From Cellulomonas chitinilytica (GTDB lineage Bacteria; Actinomycetota; Actinomycetes; Actinomycetales; Cellulomonadaceae), in NCBI RefSeq assembly GCF_016862675.1, contig NZ_BONK01000004.1:62001-126000 (forward strand): a stretch of 64,000 bases of DNA, written 5' to 3'. The position numbers and the translations under genes are program-made. This document shows, piece by piece, positions 51,303-59,976 of this stretch. Each line of letters opens with the position of its first letter. The stretch's first letter is position 1. The notes under the pieces are model-generated. The model did no database searches and was not told the origin of the DNA. It was given only the letters and a program-made list of their open reading frames with translations.

Positions 51303-51533
51303 GTGGTCCGCATCGTCAACGACTCCCTCACCCCCCGCCACCGCGACCTCGCCGCCGACGAGCGACGCCGCGCCGAACGCCGTCTGTCCCGACGCCAGGC
51401 GGCCAACCCGCTGCGCCGCGTCCTGCTCGCGTGCGAGACCACGTACGTCCGCGACGGCGTCGCGGTCGTCGGCGACCACCTGTGGTGCGAGCAGCACGCC
51501 GACTTCGCCCGCGTCGTCGACGTCGTCGAGTAG
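51303..51533 (+). CDS. Small Cys-containing hypothetical protein
   Basis: 76 residues, GTG start after AGGGAG. A basic N-terminal half (ADERRRAERRLSRRQAANPL) precedes LACETTYVRDGVAVVGDHLW with CEQHADFARV, giving Cys...Cys-x-x-His that could bind a metal. No family recognised. It follows the tRNA-like element by 26 bases and precedes the HNH gene by 47 bases with no terminator, so the three likely share one transcript. Confidence 0.65.
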   Translation: MVRIVNDSLTPRHRDLAADERRRAERRLSRRQAANPLRRVLLACETTYVRDGVAVVGDHLWCEQHADFARVVDVVE

Positions 51534-51580
51534 GCCCCAGAAGCACAGAGAAGAGCGACAAGAAGAAGGAGGTGACCCCG

Positions 51581-52033
51581 ATGTCCGGAGTCCTGGTCCT
51601 CAACGCCGGCTACGAGCCCCTGCACCGGGTGAGCCTCGCGCACGCCGTCCGGATGCTGCACCGCCAGGTGGCCGTGGTGGAGCAGGCGGTCGACGGGAAG
51701 TCGTTCGGCCCGTACCCCCTGCCGGCCGTCCTGCGGCTGGTCCGGTACGTGCACATGAGGTGGCGGAGCCGCGGCGGAGTCCCGACGTGGACCCGGTCCG
51801 GGATGCTCGTCAGGGACGGCCGGCGGTGCGCGTACTGCGGGCGGCCCGGCGACACCGTCGACCACGTGCAGCCGCGCAGCCGGGGCGGTGCGGACTCGTG
51901 GCTGAACACCGTGACGGCGTGCCGCCGGTGCAACCACCGCAAGCGTGACCGCACCCCCGAGGAGGCGGGCATGGCGCTGCGGTACCGGCCGCGCGTCCCG
52001 ACGTTCGCGGAGCTGCTGGTCGCGGGCCGGTGA
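51581..52033 (+). CDS. HNH endonuclease
   Basis: 150 residues. An N-terminal domain (MSGVLVLNAGYEPLHRVSLA to RMLHRQVAVVEQ) is followed by the HNH motif: RCAYCGRPGDTVDHVQPRSR with GG, LNTVTACRRCNHRKRDRTP, that is CxxC, DH, N and CxxC with a bound zinc. This form is the widespread actinobacterial HNH protein whose role is unknown; it is usually stably inherited, not mobile. AAGGAGG precedes, with GTG at 51572 as alternative start. It is probably in the operon with the preceding 76-residue gene. Confidence 0.85.
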   Translation: MSGVLVLNAGYEPLHRVSLAHAVRMLHRQVAVVEQAVDGKSFGPYPLPAVLRLVRYVHMRWRSRGGVPTWTRSGMLVRDGRRCAYCGRPGDTVDHVQPRSRGGADSWLNTVTACRRCNHRKRDRTPEEAGMALRYRPRVPTFAELLVAGR

Positions 52034-52163
52034 CGACGGTCACCGGCCCGCGGCCCGTTCGTGTTGCCGGACGGTGCCGGAGTCCTCACGATCGGGGTGC
52101 GGCGCCCCGACCTGGCTGAACGACCAGCCGGGAGGCGGCAGGCGCCGGCTGCGGAGGATCCCC

Positions 52164-55100
52164 ATGCCCTCGCCCGTCGAGCTGAGCGACTTCGACGCGG
52201 TCCTGTTCGACCTCGACGGTGTCCTCACCACCACCCGCAAGGTCCACGCGGCGGCGTGGAAGCGCATGTTCGACGAGTTCCTCGCGCAGTGGGACGCCGA
52301 GCACGGCTCCGCGAGCGCGGCCTTCGACGAGAGGTCCGACTACGCGTCGGCGGTCGACGGCAAGCCCCGTGAGGTCGGTGTCCGCGACTTCCTGGCGAGC
52401 CGCGGCATCACGCTGCCCCCGGGGAAGCCCGACGCGCCGCCGGAGGAGCTGTCGGAGTGGGGGCTCGGCAACCGCAAGCAGCTGCTCGTCGAGGAGGAGA
52501 TCGACCGCAACGGCGTCGAGGCGTTCCCGGGGTCGGTCGCGTGGGTGCGCGAGCTGCGCGAGGCGGGGCTGCGGACGGCGGTCGTGTCGAGCAGCCGCAA
52601 CTGCGCGGCCGTCCTCGACGCGGCGGGTATCGCGAACCTGTTCGACGCGCGGGTCGACGGCGACACGGTCCTCGAGCTGGGGCTGCCCGGCAAGCCGGCC
52701 CCGGACTCGTTCCTCGAGGGTGCCCGGCGGGTGGGGGTGGAGCCGGAGCGCGCCGTCGTGGTGGAGGACGCGCTCGCCGGGGTCGCCGCGGGCCGGGCCG
52801 GCGGGTTCGGGCTGGTCATCGGCGTCAACCGGGAGGGCCACGCCGACGCGCTGCGGGCCTACGGCGCGGACGTCGTCGTGGACGACCTGGGCGAGCTGCT
52901 CGCCTCACCGGACGACGCGCTGCACCGTTCCGGCCCTCGCCGGCACCACCTGATGGCCGCGGCCCGACGGATCGTCGCGGCCTCGGTGGACTACCCCGTC
53001 GACCCGTGGCGGCTGGTGGAGCGGTCGTTCAACCCGGAGTTCGTCGAGCAGACGGAGACGCTGTTCGCGCTGTCCAACGGGTACCTGGGCATCCGCGGGT
53101 CGTTCGAGGAGGGCACGCCGTCGCTCACCCCGGACACGCTGCTCAACGGGTTCCACGAGACGTGGCCGATCGTGTACCCGGAGACGGCGTTCGGGTTCGC
53201 GACGACGGGCCAGACGATCCTGCCGGTCCCGGACGGCACGACGGTCCGCCTGCTCGTCGACGACACCCCGGTGACGGCGGAGACGGCCGAGATCGAGGAG
53301 TTCGAGCGGGTCCTCGACATGCGCCGCGGCGTCCTGACCCGCACGGTCGTCTACGAGCTGCGCGACGGCCGGCGGTTCCGGGTGCGCACGGAACGGGTCG
53401 TGTCGCTCGCCCGCCGCCACCTGGCGTGCCTGCGGTACGAGGTGACGGCCCTCGACGCCCCCGCGAGGGTGCTCCTGGTGTCCGAGCTGGTCACCCCGCG
53501 GACCGCGCCGCCCGAGGAGGTCGCGGCCGCGGACCCGCGGCAGAGCAGGTCGCTCGCCCACGGGACGCTGCAGCCGGACGTCGAGCAGGTCGACGACCTG
53601 CGGGTGGTCCGCACGTACCGGACGCGCAGCAGCGGCCTCGCGGTCGCGGCCGGCGTGGACCACGACCTGGACGAGGGCGTCACGCACGTCCGCACCACCA
53701 CGGACGAGTCACGCGCGCACGTCGTGCTGGAGCTGGACGCCCAGGTCGGGGTGCCCGTCGGGCTGACGAAGTGGCTCGCCTACCACTACGGGGCGGAGGA
53801 CTGCGGCGAGCTGGCCGACCGGTCGGGCCTCACGCTGCACCAGGCGCGCGCGTCGGGCCGGGACGTCGTCGTCGCGGAGCACGAGGCGCAGGTCGCGGAG
53901 TTCTGGGACCGCAGCGAGGTGGTCTGGGAGGGCGCGACCGCCGCGCAGCAGGCCCTGCACCTCAGCCAGTTCGCGCTCCTGCAGGCGTCGTGGCGCAGCG
54001 AGGGGCACGGCGTCCCGTCGAAGGGGCTCACCGGCACCGGCTACGAGGGCCACTACTTCTGGGACACCGAGGCGTACCTGCTGCCGTTCCTCATCCACAC
54101 GTCCCCGACGATCGCGCGGAGCCTGCTCATGCACCGCGTGCGGATGCTCCCGGACGCGCGCCGCCGCGCCGCCGAGGTCGGGTGCTCGGGTGCGCTGTTC
54201 CCGTGGCGCACGATCAACGGCGAGGAGGCGTCCGCGTACTTCGAGGCGGGCACCGCGCAGTACCACATCAACGCCGACATCGCGTATGCGCTCGAGCAGT
54301 ACGTCGAGGTCACGGGCGACACCGAGCTGCTGTTCCGGCACGGCGCCGAGCTGCTCGTCGAGACCGCCCGGATGTGGGTGGACCTCGGCTTCTTCTCGGA
54401 CCGGCTCGACGGGCGGTTCGTGATCCACAAGGTCACGGGCCCTGACGAGTACTCGACGGTCGTCGACAACAACCTCTACACGAACGTCATGGCGGCCGAG
54501 AACATGCGCGCGGCAGCCGACGCGGTGGCACGTCTGCAGGCGGAGTCGCCCGCAGACCTGGCACGCCTGGTGGAGCGGGTCGGGCTGCGCGACGACGAGG
54601 AGGCCCGCTGGCGGCGCGCGGCCGAACGGATCTTCGTGCCGTACGACGAGAAGGCGGGCGTGCACCTGCAGGACGAGAACTTCCTCGAGCTGCCGGTGTG
54701 GGACTTCGAGGGCACCCCCGAGGACCGGTACCCGCTGCTGCTGCACTTCCACCCGCTCGTCATCTACCGGCACCAGGTCATCAAGCAGGCCGACGTCGTC
54801 CTCGCGACCGTCCTGCTGCCCGAGCGGTTCACCGCCGAGGAGCGTCGTCGGATCTTCGAGTACTACGACCCGCTGACCACGGGCGACTCGTCGCTGTCGG
54901 AGTGCATCCAGGCCATCGCCGCCGTCGACGTCGGCAAGTTCCGCACCGCGGAGGAGTACCTGGTGGACGCGGTCGCGATCGACGTCGCGGACACCGCCGG
55001 GAACCTGCGCGACGGCGTGCACGTGGCGTCCGCGGGCGGCACGTGGATGGCGCTCGTGCAGGGGTTCGCCGGCTACCGGTGGCGCGGCACGCAGTTCTCG

Positions 55101-55340
55101 CCGATGCTCCCGACGCGCGGGCGGCGGCTGCGGTTCCCGCTGCGGGTCCGCGGCTCGGTGCTCGAGGTCGACATCGAGCCCGACCGGGTCACGTACTCGG
55201 TGCTCGACGGCGGGCCCGTCTCGGCGGTCCACCGCGGGGAGCCGTTCACCGTGGCTCCCGGCTCCCCCGTGGTGTTCGCCGGGTCCTTCCGCACGAGCGA
55301 CGCCGCACCCGCGGACGACGGGGTGGTCGTGCCGTCCTGA
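52164..55340 (+). CDS. HAD phosphatase/beta-phosphoglucomutase fused to GH65 glycoside phosphorylase
   Basis: 1058 residues. Residues 1-265 form a HAD enzyme of beta-phosphoglucomutase type: DLDGVL with nucleophile Asp16 and Asp18, cap domain, VVSSSRN and VVVEDALAGVAAG. Residues about 285-1040 form a GH65 enzyme with the (alpha/alpha)6 barrel; catalytic Glu762 lies in TGPDEYSTV. GH65 phosphorylases split trehalose, maltose or kojibiose to beta-glucose 1-phosphate, which the fused domain would convert to glucose 6-phosphate. GGAGG precedes the ATG. Related fusions are known; the disaccharide is not clear from sequence. Confidence 0.88.
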   Translation: MPSPVELSDFDAVLFDLDGVLTTTRKVHAAAWKRMFDEFLAQWDAEHGSASAAFDERSDYASAVDGKPREVGVRDFLASRGITLPPGKPDAPPEELSEWGLGNRKQLLVEEEIDRNGVEAFPGSVAWVRELREAGLRTAVVSSSRNCAAVLDAAGIANLFDARVDGDTVLELGLPGKPAPDSFLEGARRVGVEPERAVVVEDALAGVAAGRAGGFGLVIGVNREGHADALRAYGADVVVDDLGELLASPDDALHRSGPRRHHLMAAARRIVAASVDYPVDPWRLVERSFNPEFVEQTETLFALSNGYLGIRGSFEEGTPSLTPDTLLNGFHETWPIVYPETAFGFATTGQTILPVPDGTTVRLLVDDTPVTAETAEIEEFERVLDMRRGVLTRTVVYELRDGRRFRVRTERVVSLARRHLACLRYEVTALDAPARVLLVSELVTPRTAPPEEVAAADPRQSRSLAHGTLQPDVEQVDDLRVVRTYRTRSSGLAVAAGVDHDLDEGVTHVRTTTDESRAHVVLELDAQVGVPVGLTKWLAYHYGAEDCGELADRSGLTLHQARASGRDVVVAEHEAQVAEFWDRSEVVWEGATAAQQALHLSQFALLQASWRSEGHGVPSKGLTGTGYEGHYFWDTEAYLLPFLIHTSPTIARSLLMHRVRMLPDARRRAAEVGCSGALFPWRTINGEEASAYFEAGTAQYHINADIAYALEQYVEVTGDTELLFRHGAELLVETARMWVDLGFFSDRLDGRFVIHKVTGPDEYSTVVDNNLYTNVMAAENMRAAADAVARLQAESPADLARLVERVGLRDDEEARWRRAAERIFVPYDEKAGVHLQDENFLELPVWDFEGTPEDRYPLLLHFHPLVIYRHQVIKQADVVLATVLLPERFTAEERRRIFEYYDPLTTGDSSLSECIQAIAAVDVGKFRTAEEYLVDAVAIDVADTAGNLRDGVHVASAGGTWMALVQGFAGYRWRGTQFSPMLPTRGRRLRFPLRVRGSVLEVDIEPDRVTYSVLDGGPVSAVHRGEPFTVAPGSPVVFAGSFRTSDAAPADDGVVVPS

Positions 55341-55361
55341 CGGGTGCGGCGTCGACGCAGG

Positions 55362-56282
55362 TCAGGGCACGAGCACGACGGCTCCGCGCAGCCCGCCCGC
55401 GAGCACCGCGCGGTACGCCCGCTCCGCCTCGACGAGCGGGTAGGTCGCGGCGACCCGGGTGCTGAGGGTGCCGTCGGCGGCGAGCCCGGCGAGCTCGGTG
55501 AGCTGCGTCCCGTTCCCGACCACATGGACCGTCTCGACGCGCACCCCGCGCTCGGCCTGCGGCGTGGCTGGACCGGTGACGGCGACGAGCACGCCGTTGT
55601 TCCGCACGGCCGCGAGCGCAGGACCGACCAGGAGGGCGGCGTCCAGCACCGCGTCGAGCCGCCCGGCCACGGCCGTGAGCGCCTTCGCGGTGTCGGCGGC
55701 GTCGGCGGGTCGCACCGCGAGGTGCGCCCCGGCGCGCTCGACGAACTCGCGGTCGCTCTCCCGTGCGAGCGCGACGACGTCGAGACCGCGCAGCCGCGCG
55801 AGCTCCAGCGCGTACCCGCCGACGCCGCCGGCGGCGCCGGTGATCCCGAGCGTCCCGCTCGTGAGGCCGATGAGGTCGAGGGCCTGCAGGGCGGTGAGCG
55901 CGTTGAGCGACAGGGCGGCCGCCGCCACGGCGTCGAGCGTGGCGGGCCGCCGCCCCACGGCACGGGCGGGCAGCACGACGGTCGAGGCGTGCGTGCCGAC
56001 GAACGTGTCGAACCAGTCGGACAGCCCGAGCACCGCGTCGCCGGGAGCGAGGTCCTCGACGTCCGGGCCGACCTCGTCGACGACGCCGGCGACGCCCCAT
56101 CCGGGGGTGTACGGCGGCGTGCCGGGCAGGAGGGCCGCGAGCCTGCCGTCGTGCACCCACACGTCGGCGGGGTGCACGGGCGCGGCCTCGACGCGCACGC
56201 GGACCTCGCCGGGCCCGGGCCGGGCGGGGTCGCGGTCGACGAGCTCGGTGGCGCCGAAGGCGGGGATCGTCAGGACGGACAT
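55362..56282 (-). CDS. Quinone oxidoreductase-like MDR enzyme
   Basis: 306 residues. GroES-like start (VRVEAAPVHPADVWVHDGRL, WGVAGVVDEVGPDVEDLAPG) and Rossmann motif GAAGGVGGYALELARLRG place it among zinc-independent medium-chain NADP-dependent oxidoreductases. No catalytic zinc Cys/His set is present. It would reduce quinones or enones. It is divergent from an HxlR regulator with a palindrome in between, so induction by reactive electrophiles or quinones is likely. Confidence 0.87.
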   Translation of the reverse strand: MSVLTIPAFGATELVDRDPARPGPGEVRVRVEAAPVHPADVWVHDGRLAALLPGTPPYTPGWGVAGVVDEVGPDVEDLAPGDAVLGLSDWFDTFVGTHASTVVLPARAVGRRPATLDAVAAAALSLNALTALQALDLIGLTSGTLGITGAAGGVGGYALELARLRGLDVVALARESDREFVERAGAHLAVRPADAADTAKALTAVAGRLDAVLDAALLVGPALAAVRNNGVLVAVTGPATPQAERGVRVETVHVVGNGTQLTELAGLAADGTLSTRVAATYPLVEAERAYRAVLAGGLRGAVVLVP

Positions 56283-56349
56283 GGGTGCTCCTCGTGTCGC
56301 TCGGATGGGTGGCGAACCCATCCTGAGCATTGCGGTCACCGTTGGGAAG

Positions 56350-56369
56350 TAGGTACCTTTTGGTGCCTA
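56350..56369. promoter_or_regulatory. HxlR operator between oxidoreductase and regulator genes
   Basis: TAGGTACC-TTTT-GGTGCCTA (56350-56369) has 7 of 8 matching inverted bases in each arm. It lies midway between the divergent genes (68 bases before the oxidoreductase, 32 before the regulator). Symmetry of this type around GTACC/GGTGC is typical of HxlR-family sites. Confidence 0.65.
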
Positions 56370-56400
56370 AGCGGTCCTTCCAGTGCCCGAGGAGCGGCAG

Positions 56401-56787
56401 ATGACGACCACGGTGACCTGTCCGACCCCGACGCCCTTCGACCCGTTCGACGCGAACTGCCCCACCCGGCAGCTCCTCGACGAGCTCTCCGACAAGTGGG
56501 TGTGCCTCGTGCTCGTCGCCCTCGGACCCGGGCCGCTGCGGCACGGCGAGCTCAAGCGACGCATCCTCGGCGTCAGCCAGAAGATGCTCACCCAGACCCT
56601 GCGCAACCTCGAGCGCGACGGCATCGTCGAGCGGACCATCACCGCGTCCGTCCCCGTCCGCGTCGACTACGAGCTCACCCCGCTCGGCCGCTCCCTCATG
56701 CCCGTCGTCGACGCCCTCAAGACGTGGGCCCAGGCGCACATGGACGAGGTCGAGTCGTCCCGCGAGAGGTACGACGCGCGCGTCTGA
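56401..56787 (+). CDS. HxlR-family transcriptional regulator
   Basis: 128 residues. The HxlR pattern is complete: FDANCPTRQLLDELSDKWVC (with the redox-sensitive N-terminal Cys), LGPGPLRHGELKRRILGVSQ, KMLTQTLRNLERDGIVERTI and YELTPLGRSLMPVVDALKTW. Such proteins sense quinones or aldehydes through the Cys and control neighbouring detoxification genes. AGGAGCGGCAG precedes the ATG at 56401; an upstream ATG at 56383 is less likely. Divergent from the oxidoreductase it probably controls. Confidence 0.88.
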   Translation: MTTTVTCPTPTPFDPFDANCPTRQLLDELSDKWVCLVLVALGPGPLRHGELKRRILGVSQKMLTQTLRNLERDGIVERTITASVPVRVDYELTPLGRSLMPVVDALKTWAQAHMDEVESSRERYDARV

Positions 56788-56851
56788 CGCGCGCGGGTGA
56801 ACCCGGGCGGTCGGAACCGTGCGCCGGCGCCGCAGGTGGCACTGTGATGCG

Positions 56852-57337
56852 ATGCGCCGCTCGCTCGCCCTCGCCGGAGCCCTCTGCCTCGTCACCCTGT
56901 CGGCGTGCAGCCCGGGTGAGCGGCCCCACGTCGGCGTCGACCCGACCGCCATGCCGACCGGGCTGTCCGAGTGCAGGCACATCTCCGTCGAGGGCGACCC
57001 CGGCCTCGGCGCAGGGTTCCACTACGACGAACTCGCCCGGCACCGCCTCGGCGAGAGCGCACGGCTCCTCGTCTGCGTGCACCCCTGGGACTCCGGCTCC
57101 CGGACCGACGACGTCGCCCGCGAGCTCACCGCCGACGACCCGACGGTGACCGTCACACCCGTCGCCGAGATCGCCCACGACGGCATCATCGAGGTCCGGC
57201 TCACGGTCGACGGACCGGCGGACGGGGCCCGTCTGGACATGACGTTCGCCGGGGGCGGGTTCAGCGGCCCGACGGTCCACACCGACGACACGCACTGGTG
57301 GCTCGGCCCCTGGGGTGACGGCGTCCTCGACGAGTGA
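56852..57337 (+). CDS. Lipoprotein of unknown function
   Basis: 161 residues. The lipobox LSAC (LVTLSACSPGERP, Cys19) marks it as a lipoprotein. The mature part has Cys pairs in LSECRHIS and LLVCVHPWDS and a beta-rich C-terminal half (IIEVRLTVDGPADGARLDMT). No family recognised. It precedes a heptamer repeat tract and the PopR-like gene. Confidence 0.7.
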   Translation: MRRSLALAGALCLVTLSACSPGERPHVGVDPTAMPTGLSECRHISVEGDPGLGAGFHYDELARHRLGESARLLVCVHPWDSGSRTDDVARELTADDPTVTVTPVAEIAHDGIIEVRLTVDGPADGARLDMTFAGGGFSGPTVHTDDTHWWLGPWGDGVLDE

Positions 57338-57386
57338 CGTGCGTCCGGCACGCGGGCGCTCCGCCACGTCCGCTGCCGGATGCCCG

Positions 57387-57463
57387 GTGTCGGGTGTGGG
57401 GTGTGGGGTGTCCGATGTCCGATGTCCGGTGTCCGGTGTCCGGTGTCCGCTGTCCGCTGTCGG
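57387..57463 (+). repeat. Heptanucleotide tandem repeat (11 units)
   Basis: Eleven 7-base units with consensus NTGTCCG run from 57387 to 57463; the last eight differ only at the first base (G, A or C) except for a C-to-G change in the final unit. The tract ends inside a PopR-type box in the promoter region of the ClgR/PopR-like gene. Early units are G-rich (GTGTGGG). Repeats of this type change copy number by slippage and could modulate promoter spacing or accessibility. Confidence 0.85.
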
Positions 57464-57467
57464 CAGA
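57453..57467 (+). promoter_or_regulatory. PopR-type box upstream of the activator gene
   Basis: TCCGCT-GTC-GGCAGA matches the PopR motif TCTGCC-N3-GGCAGA in 10 of 12 positions, with identical half sites to the distal box in front of clpP. It overlaps the end of the heptamer tract. A TAGCGT -10-like element (57501-57506) begins 34 bases downstream, the spacing expected for an activator site. Confidence 0.55.
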
Positions 57468-57539
57468 AGGCCGTGCACGCCGCTCGCGCGGCCCCGGCGT
57501 TAGCGTGACGGACAGGCGCACGCAGACCGGAGGCGACCC

Positions 57540-57965
57540 ATGACGCAGCAGCTCACCCCCGCCCGACACCGCCCGGCGCAGCCGGTGGAGCCCCTCATGC
57601 GCCGGCTGGTCGGCGGCATCCTGCGTCGGCGGCGCGAGGAGCAGGGCCGCACGCTGCGGGACGTCGCCGAGTCCGCCCGGGTCTCCGTCGCCTACCTCTC
57701 GGAGGTCGAGCGCGGCCGCAAGGAGGCGTCGTCCGAGGTGCTCGTCGCGGTGTGCCGGGCGCTCGGGATGCGGCTCGTCGACCTCGTCGGCGCCGCCCAC
57801 GCCGAGCTCGCCCAGGCCGAGGGGCGCGTCGTCGTGGACCTCACCGCCCGCGCCCGCGCCGACCTCGCCGTCCTCGCGTCGACCCCCGACCGCGAGCGTG
57901 CCACCGGGTCGCACCTGTCCGTCGTCGACGAACCGGCCGGCCAGGTCCTGCTCCTCGCGGCCTGA
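57540..57965 (+). CDS. popR: ClgR/PopR-family XRE transcriptional activator of clp genes
   Basis: 141 residues. The HTH domain LRRRREEQGRTLRDVAESAR, VSVAYLSEVERGRKEASSEV and LVAVCRALGM is the strongly conserved ClgR/PopR DNA-binding region. The C-terminus is QVLLLAA; ClgR and PopR of Streptomyces end in Ala-Ala, which makes them substrates of ClpP1P2. The gene lies 90 bases from and convergent to a clpP pair and carries its own PopR-type box. PopR rather than ClgR is favoured by the motif and the accessory clpP pair. In Streptomyces PopR activates clpP3clpP4. Confidence 0.7.
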   Translation: MTQQLTPARHRPAQPVEPLMRRLVGGILRRRREEQGRTLRDVAESARVSVAYLSEVERGRKEASSEVLVAVCRALGMRLVDLVGAAHAELAQAEGRVVVDLTARARADLAVLASTPDRERATGSHLSVVDEPAGQVLLLAA

Positions 57966-58055
57966 CCGGCCCCGCACCCGACCGACCCCGCGCCCCGACC
58001 GGCCCCGCCGCGGACCTGACCTGGCCTCGCGCCCCGTCAGGCCGCAGCCCCGCCG

Positions 58056-58667
58056 TCAGGCCGCCGCCGTCAGCCCCTTCAGCGTCGTCACCACCCGGTC
58101 CGCGAGCCCGTAGTCGACGGCCTGCTGCGCCGTGAGGATGAGGTCCCGCTCGGTGTCCCTGCGCAGCTTCTCGACGCTCTGCCCGGTGTGCCGCGCGAGC
58201 ACGTCGTCCACCTGCGCCCGCAGCCGCAGGATCTCGCCCGCCTGGATCTCCAGGTCGGCCGCCGTCCCCTCGGCACCGCCCGACGGCTGGTGCAGCAGCA
58301 CCCGCGCGTGCTCGAGCACGTGCCGGCTGCCCGGCGTCCCCGCCGCGAGGAGCACGGCCGCAGCCGACGCCGCCTGCCCGAGGCAGAACGTCGCCACGTC
58401 CGGCTTCACGTACTGGATGGTGTCGTAGATGGCGAGCAGCGCCGTGATCGAGCCGCCCGGCGAGTTGATGTACACGTGGATCGGCAGGTCAGCGCTCTCC
58501 GACTGCAGGTGCAGCAGCTGCGCGATGACGACGTTGGCGACGCCGTCGTCGATCTCCGTGCCGAGGAACACGATCCGGTCGGACAGCAGCCGGGAGAACA
58601 CGTCGGACGCGCGCTCCCCCGTCGGCCGCTGCTCCACGACGTACGGGATCGTGTACTGCCCGGCCAT
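58056..58667 (-). CDS. clpP: ATP-dependent Clp protease proteolytic subunit (second gene of pair)
   Basis: 203 residues. Catalytic triad Ser101 (GQAASAAA), His126 (LLHQPSGG) and Asp171 are intact, and the propeptide is short. ClpP forms tetradecamers that degrade proteins delivered by ClpX or ClpC. Its ATG overlaps the upstream clpP stop (TGATG), so the two subunits are made together and probably form a mixed barrel. No ClpX, ClpC or trigger factor gene is nearby, unlike the main clpP1P2 locus, so this is the accessory pair. Confidence 0.93.
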   Translation of the reverse strand: MAGQYTIPYVVEQRPTGERASDVFSRLLSDRIVFLGTEIDDGVANVVIAQLLHLQSESADLPIHVYINSPGGSITALLAIYDTIQYVKPDVATFCLGQAASAAAVLLAAGTPGSRHVLEHARVLLHQPSGGAEGTAADLEIQAGEILRLRAQVDDVLARHTGQSVEKLRRDTERDLILTAQQAVDYGLADRVVTTLKGLTAAA

Positions 58668-59284
58668 CAGAGCCCCGCCTTCCGGGTCACGTCGGGCCGC
58701 ACGTCGTCCAGGTGCTCGACGACCCGGTCCACGAAGCCGTAGTCCCGCGCCTCCTCGGCGGTGAACCACCGGTCCCGGTCCGAGTCCTTCTCGATCGTCT
58801 CGACGGACTGCCCCGTGTGCTCCGCGATGAGCCCCTGCATGGTCCGCTTCACGTGCGCCATGTTCTGCGCCTGGATCGCGATGTCGATCGCCGTCCCCCC
58901 GATCCCACCCGACGGCTGGTGCATGAGCACCCGCGCATGGCGCAGCGCGAACCGCTTCCCGGGCGTCCCACCGCTGAGCAGGAACTGCGCCGCCGATGCG
59001 GCGAGACCCATCGCCAGCGTCGCGACGTCGTTCGGGATGAGCCGCATCGTGTCGTACATCGCGAGCGCCGCGCTCACCGAGCCGCCGGGCGAGTTGATGT
59101 AGAGCGCGATGTCGCGGCGCGGGTCCTCGGCGGACAGCAGCAGGAGCTGCGCGCACACCCGGTTCGCGAGCTCGTCGTCCACCTCCTGCCCGAGCAGGAC
59201 GATGCGCTGGTGCAGGAGCCGCGTGGACAGGTCGTCGTCGAACGGTCTGGTCGTGGGTGGTGTCGCGGTGCGGGCGGTGATCAT
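58667..59284 (-). CDS. clpP: ATP-dependent Clp protease proteolytic subunit (first gene of pair)
   Basis: 205 residues. Ser97 (MGLAASAAQ), His122 (LMHQPSGG) and Asp167 form the triad; the usual Gln before AAS is Leu (MGLAAS), a small departure near the nucleophile. GGAGG precedes the ATG. It heads the two-gene operon and has a tandem PopR-type double box 73-102 bases upstream, with CAGCGT (59327-59322) as possible -10. In Streptomyces the equivalent clpP3clpP4 operon is switched on when ClpP1 is lost. Confidence 0.93.
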   Translation of the reverse strand: MITARTATPPTTRPFDDDLSTRLLHQRIVLLGQEVDDELANRVCAQLLLLSAEDPRRDIALYINSPGGSVSAALAMYDTMRLIPNDVATLAMGLAASAAQFLLSGGTPGKRFALRHARVLMHQPSGGIGGTAIDIAIQAQNMAHVKRTMQGLIAEHTGQSVETIEKDSDRDRWFTAEEARDYGFVDRVVEHLDDVRPDVTRKAGL

Positions 59285-59356
59285 GGTGCGCCTCCGAGGG
59301 GTCGTCGTGCTGACTCCCACGACGCTGCCACCGTCGGTCACGGCCGGGACGTCGGG

Positions 59357-59386
59357 TCTGCCGTGCGCAGATCCGCTCCCGGCAGA
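59357..59386 (-). promoter_or_regulatory. Tandem PopR-type double box upstream of clpP
   Basis: Two adjacent 15-base boxes: TCTGCC-GTG-CGCAGA (59357-59371) and TCCGCT-CCC-GGCAGA (59372-59386). Each has one perfect PopR half site and one with one or two changes. Together with one flanking base on each side they form a 32-base near-palindrome (59356-59387) that recurs at 63650-63681 with 27 of 32 bases identical. Confidence 0.65.
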
Positions 59387-59415
59387 CGAGCAGGGGCGAA
59401 CGAGGTGCCGGTGCG

Positions 59416-59976
59416 TCAGCCGGTCGCCGCGGCCGCCCCGACGACGAGCATGCCCGCGAGCAGGAACGGCACGAGCGAGACAGCCACGAGGCCGACCGCC
59501 ACGCGCGTCGGCCCGCCCGTTCCCGGCGGGACCGTACGAAGGCGCCGGAGCACTGCCTGCACCGCGAGCGGAGGTGCCGTGGCCGCCGCGACGAACAGCA
59601 GCTCCGGCATGGCCGACGGGTCGCCCACGACCCAGATGGCACTCCACGCCGCGTAGAGCAGGACGAGCGCCAGCACCACCCAGGCGACCCCCGACAGGAA
59701 CCGGAGCGATCCCCTGCCGATGTCGGCAGGCCCTGCGCTCGCTCGCTGCCCACCGACGACCGCGACGACGACGCTCCCCGCAGTCACGACGGCGACCAGC
59801 GTCAACGCGCCACCGCCGTCGCCGGAGGCATCCGCCACCGCGAACGCCCAGTCGAGGATCGCGCGCACCTGCAGCAGCACGACGCACGACCACACGACGG
59901 CGAGCACGACCGATGCGCCCCGGCGCGGGGCTGCCCCCGACCAGGTCGGAGGCACGGTCCCGTCGGGATCCGTCAC
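59416..59976 (-). CDS. Membrane protein of unknown function
   Basis: 186 residues, GTG start overlapping the stop of the large upstream gene (GTGA). Five membrane segments: [78 protein letters not shown] and [20 protein letters not shown]. No family recognised. It is the last gene of a three-gene operon with an Rv2525c-like protein and a Tat-exported protein, and is therefore probably part of the same surface process. Confidence 0.75.
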   Translation of the reverse strand: MTDPDGTVPPTWSGAAPRRGASVVLAVVWSCVVLLQVRAILDWAFAVADASGDGGGALTLVAVVTAGSVVVAVVGGQRASAGPADIGRGSLRFLSGVAWVVLALVLLYAAWSAIWVVGDPSAMPELLFVAAATAPPLAVQAVLRRLRTVPPGTGGPTRVAVGLVAVSLVPFLLAGMLVVGAAAATG

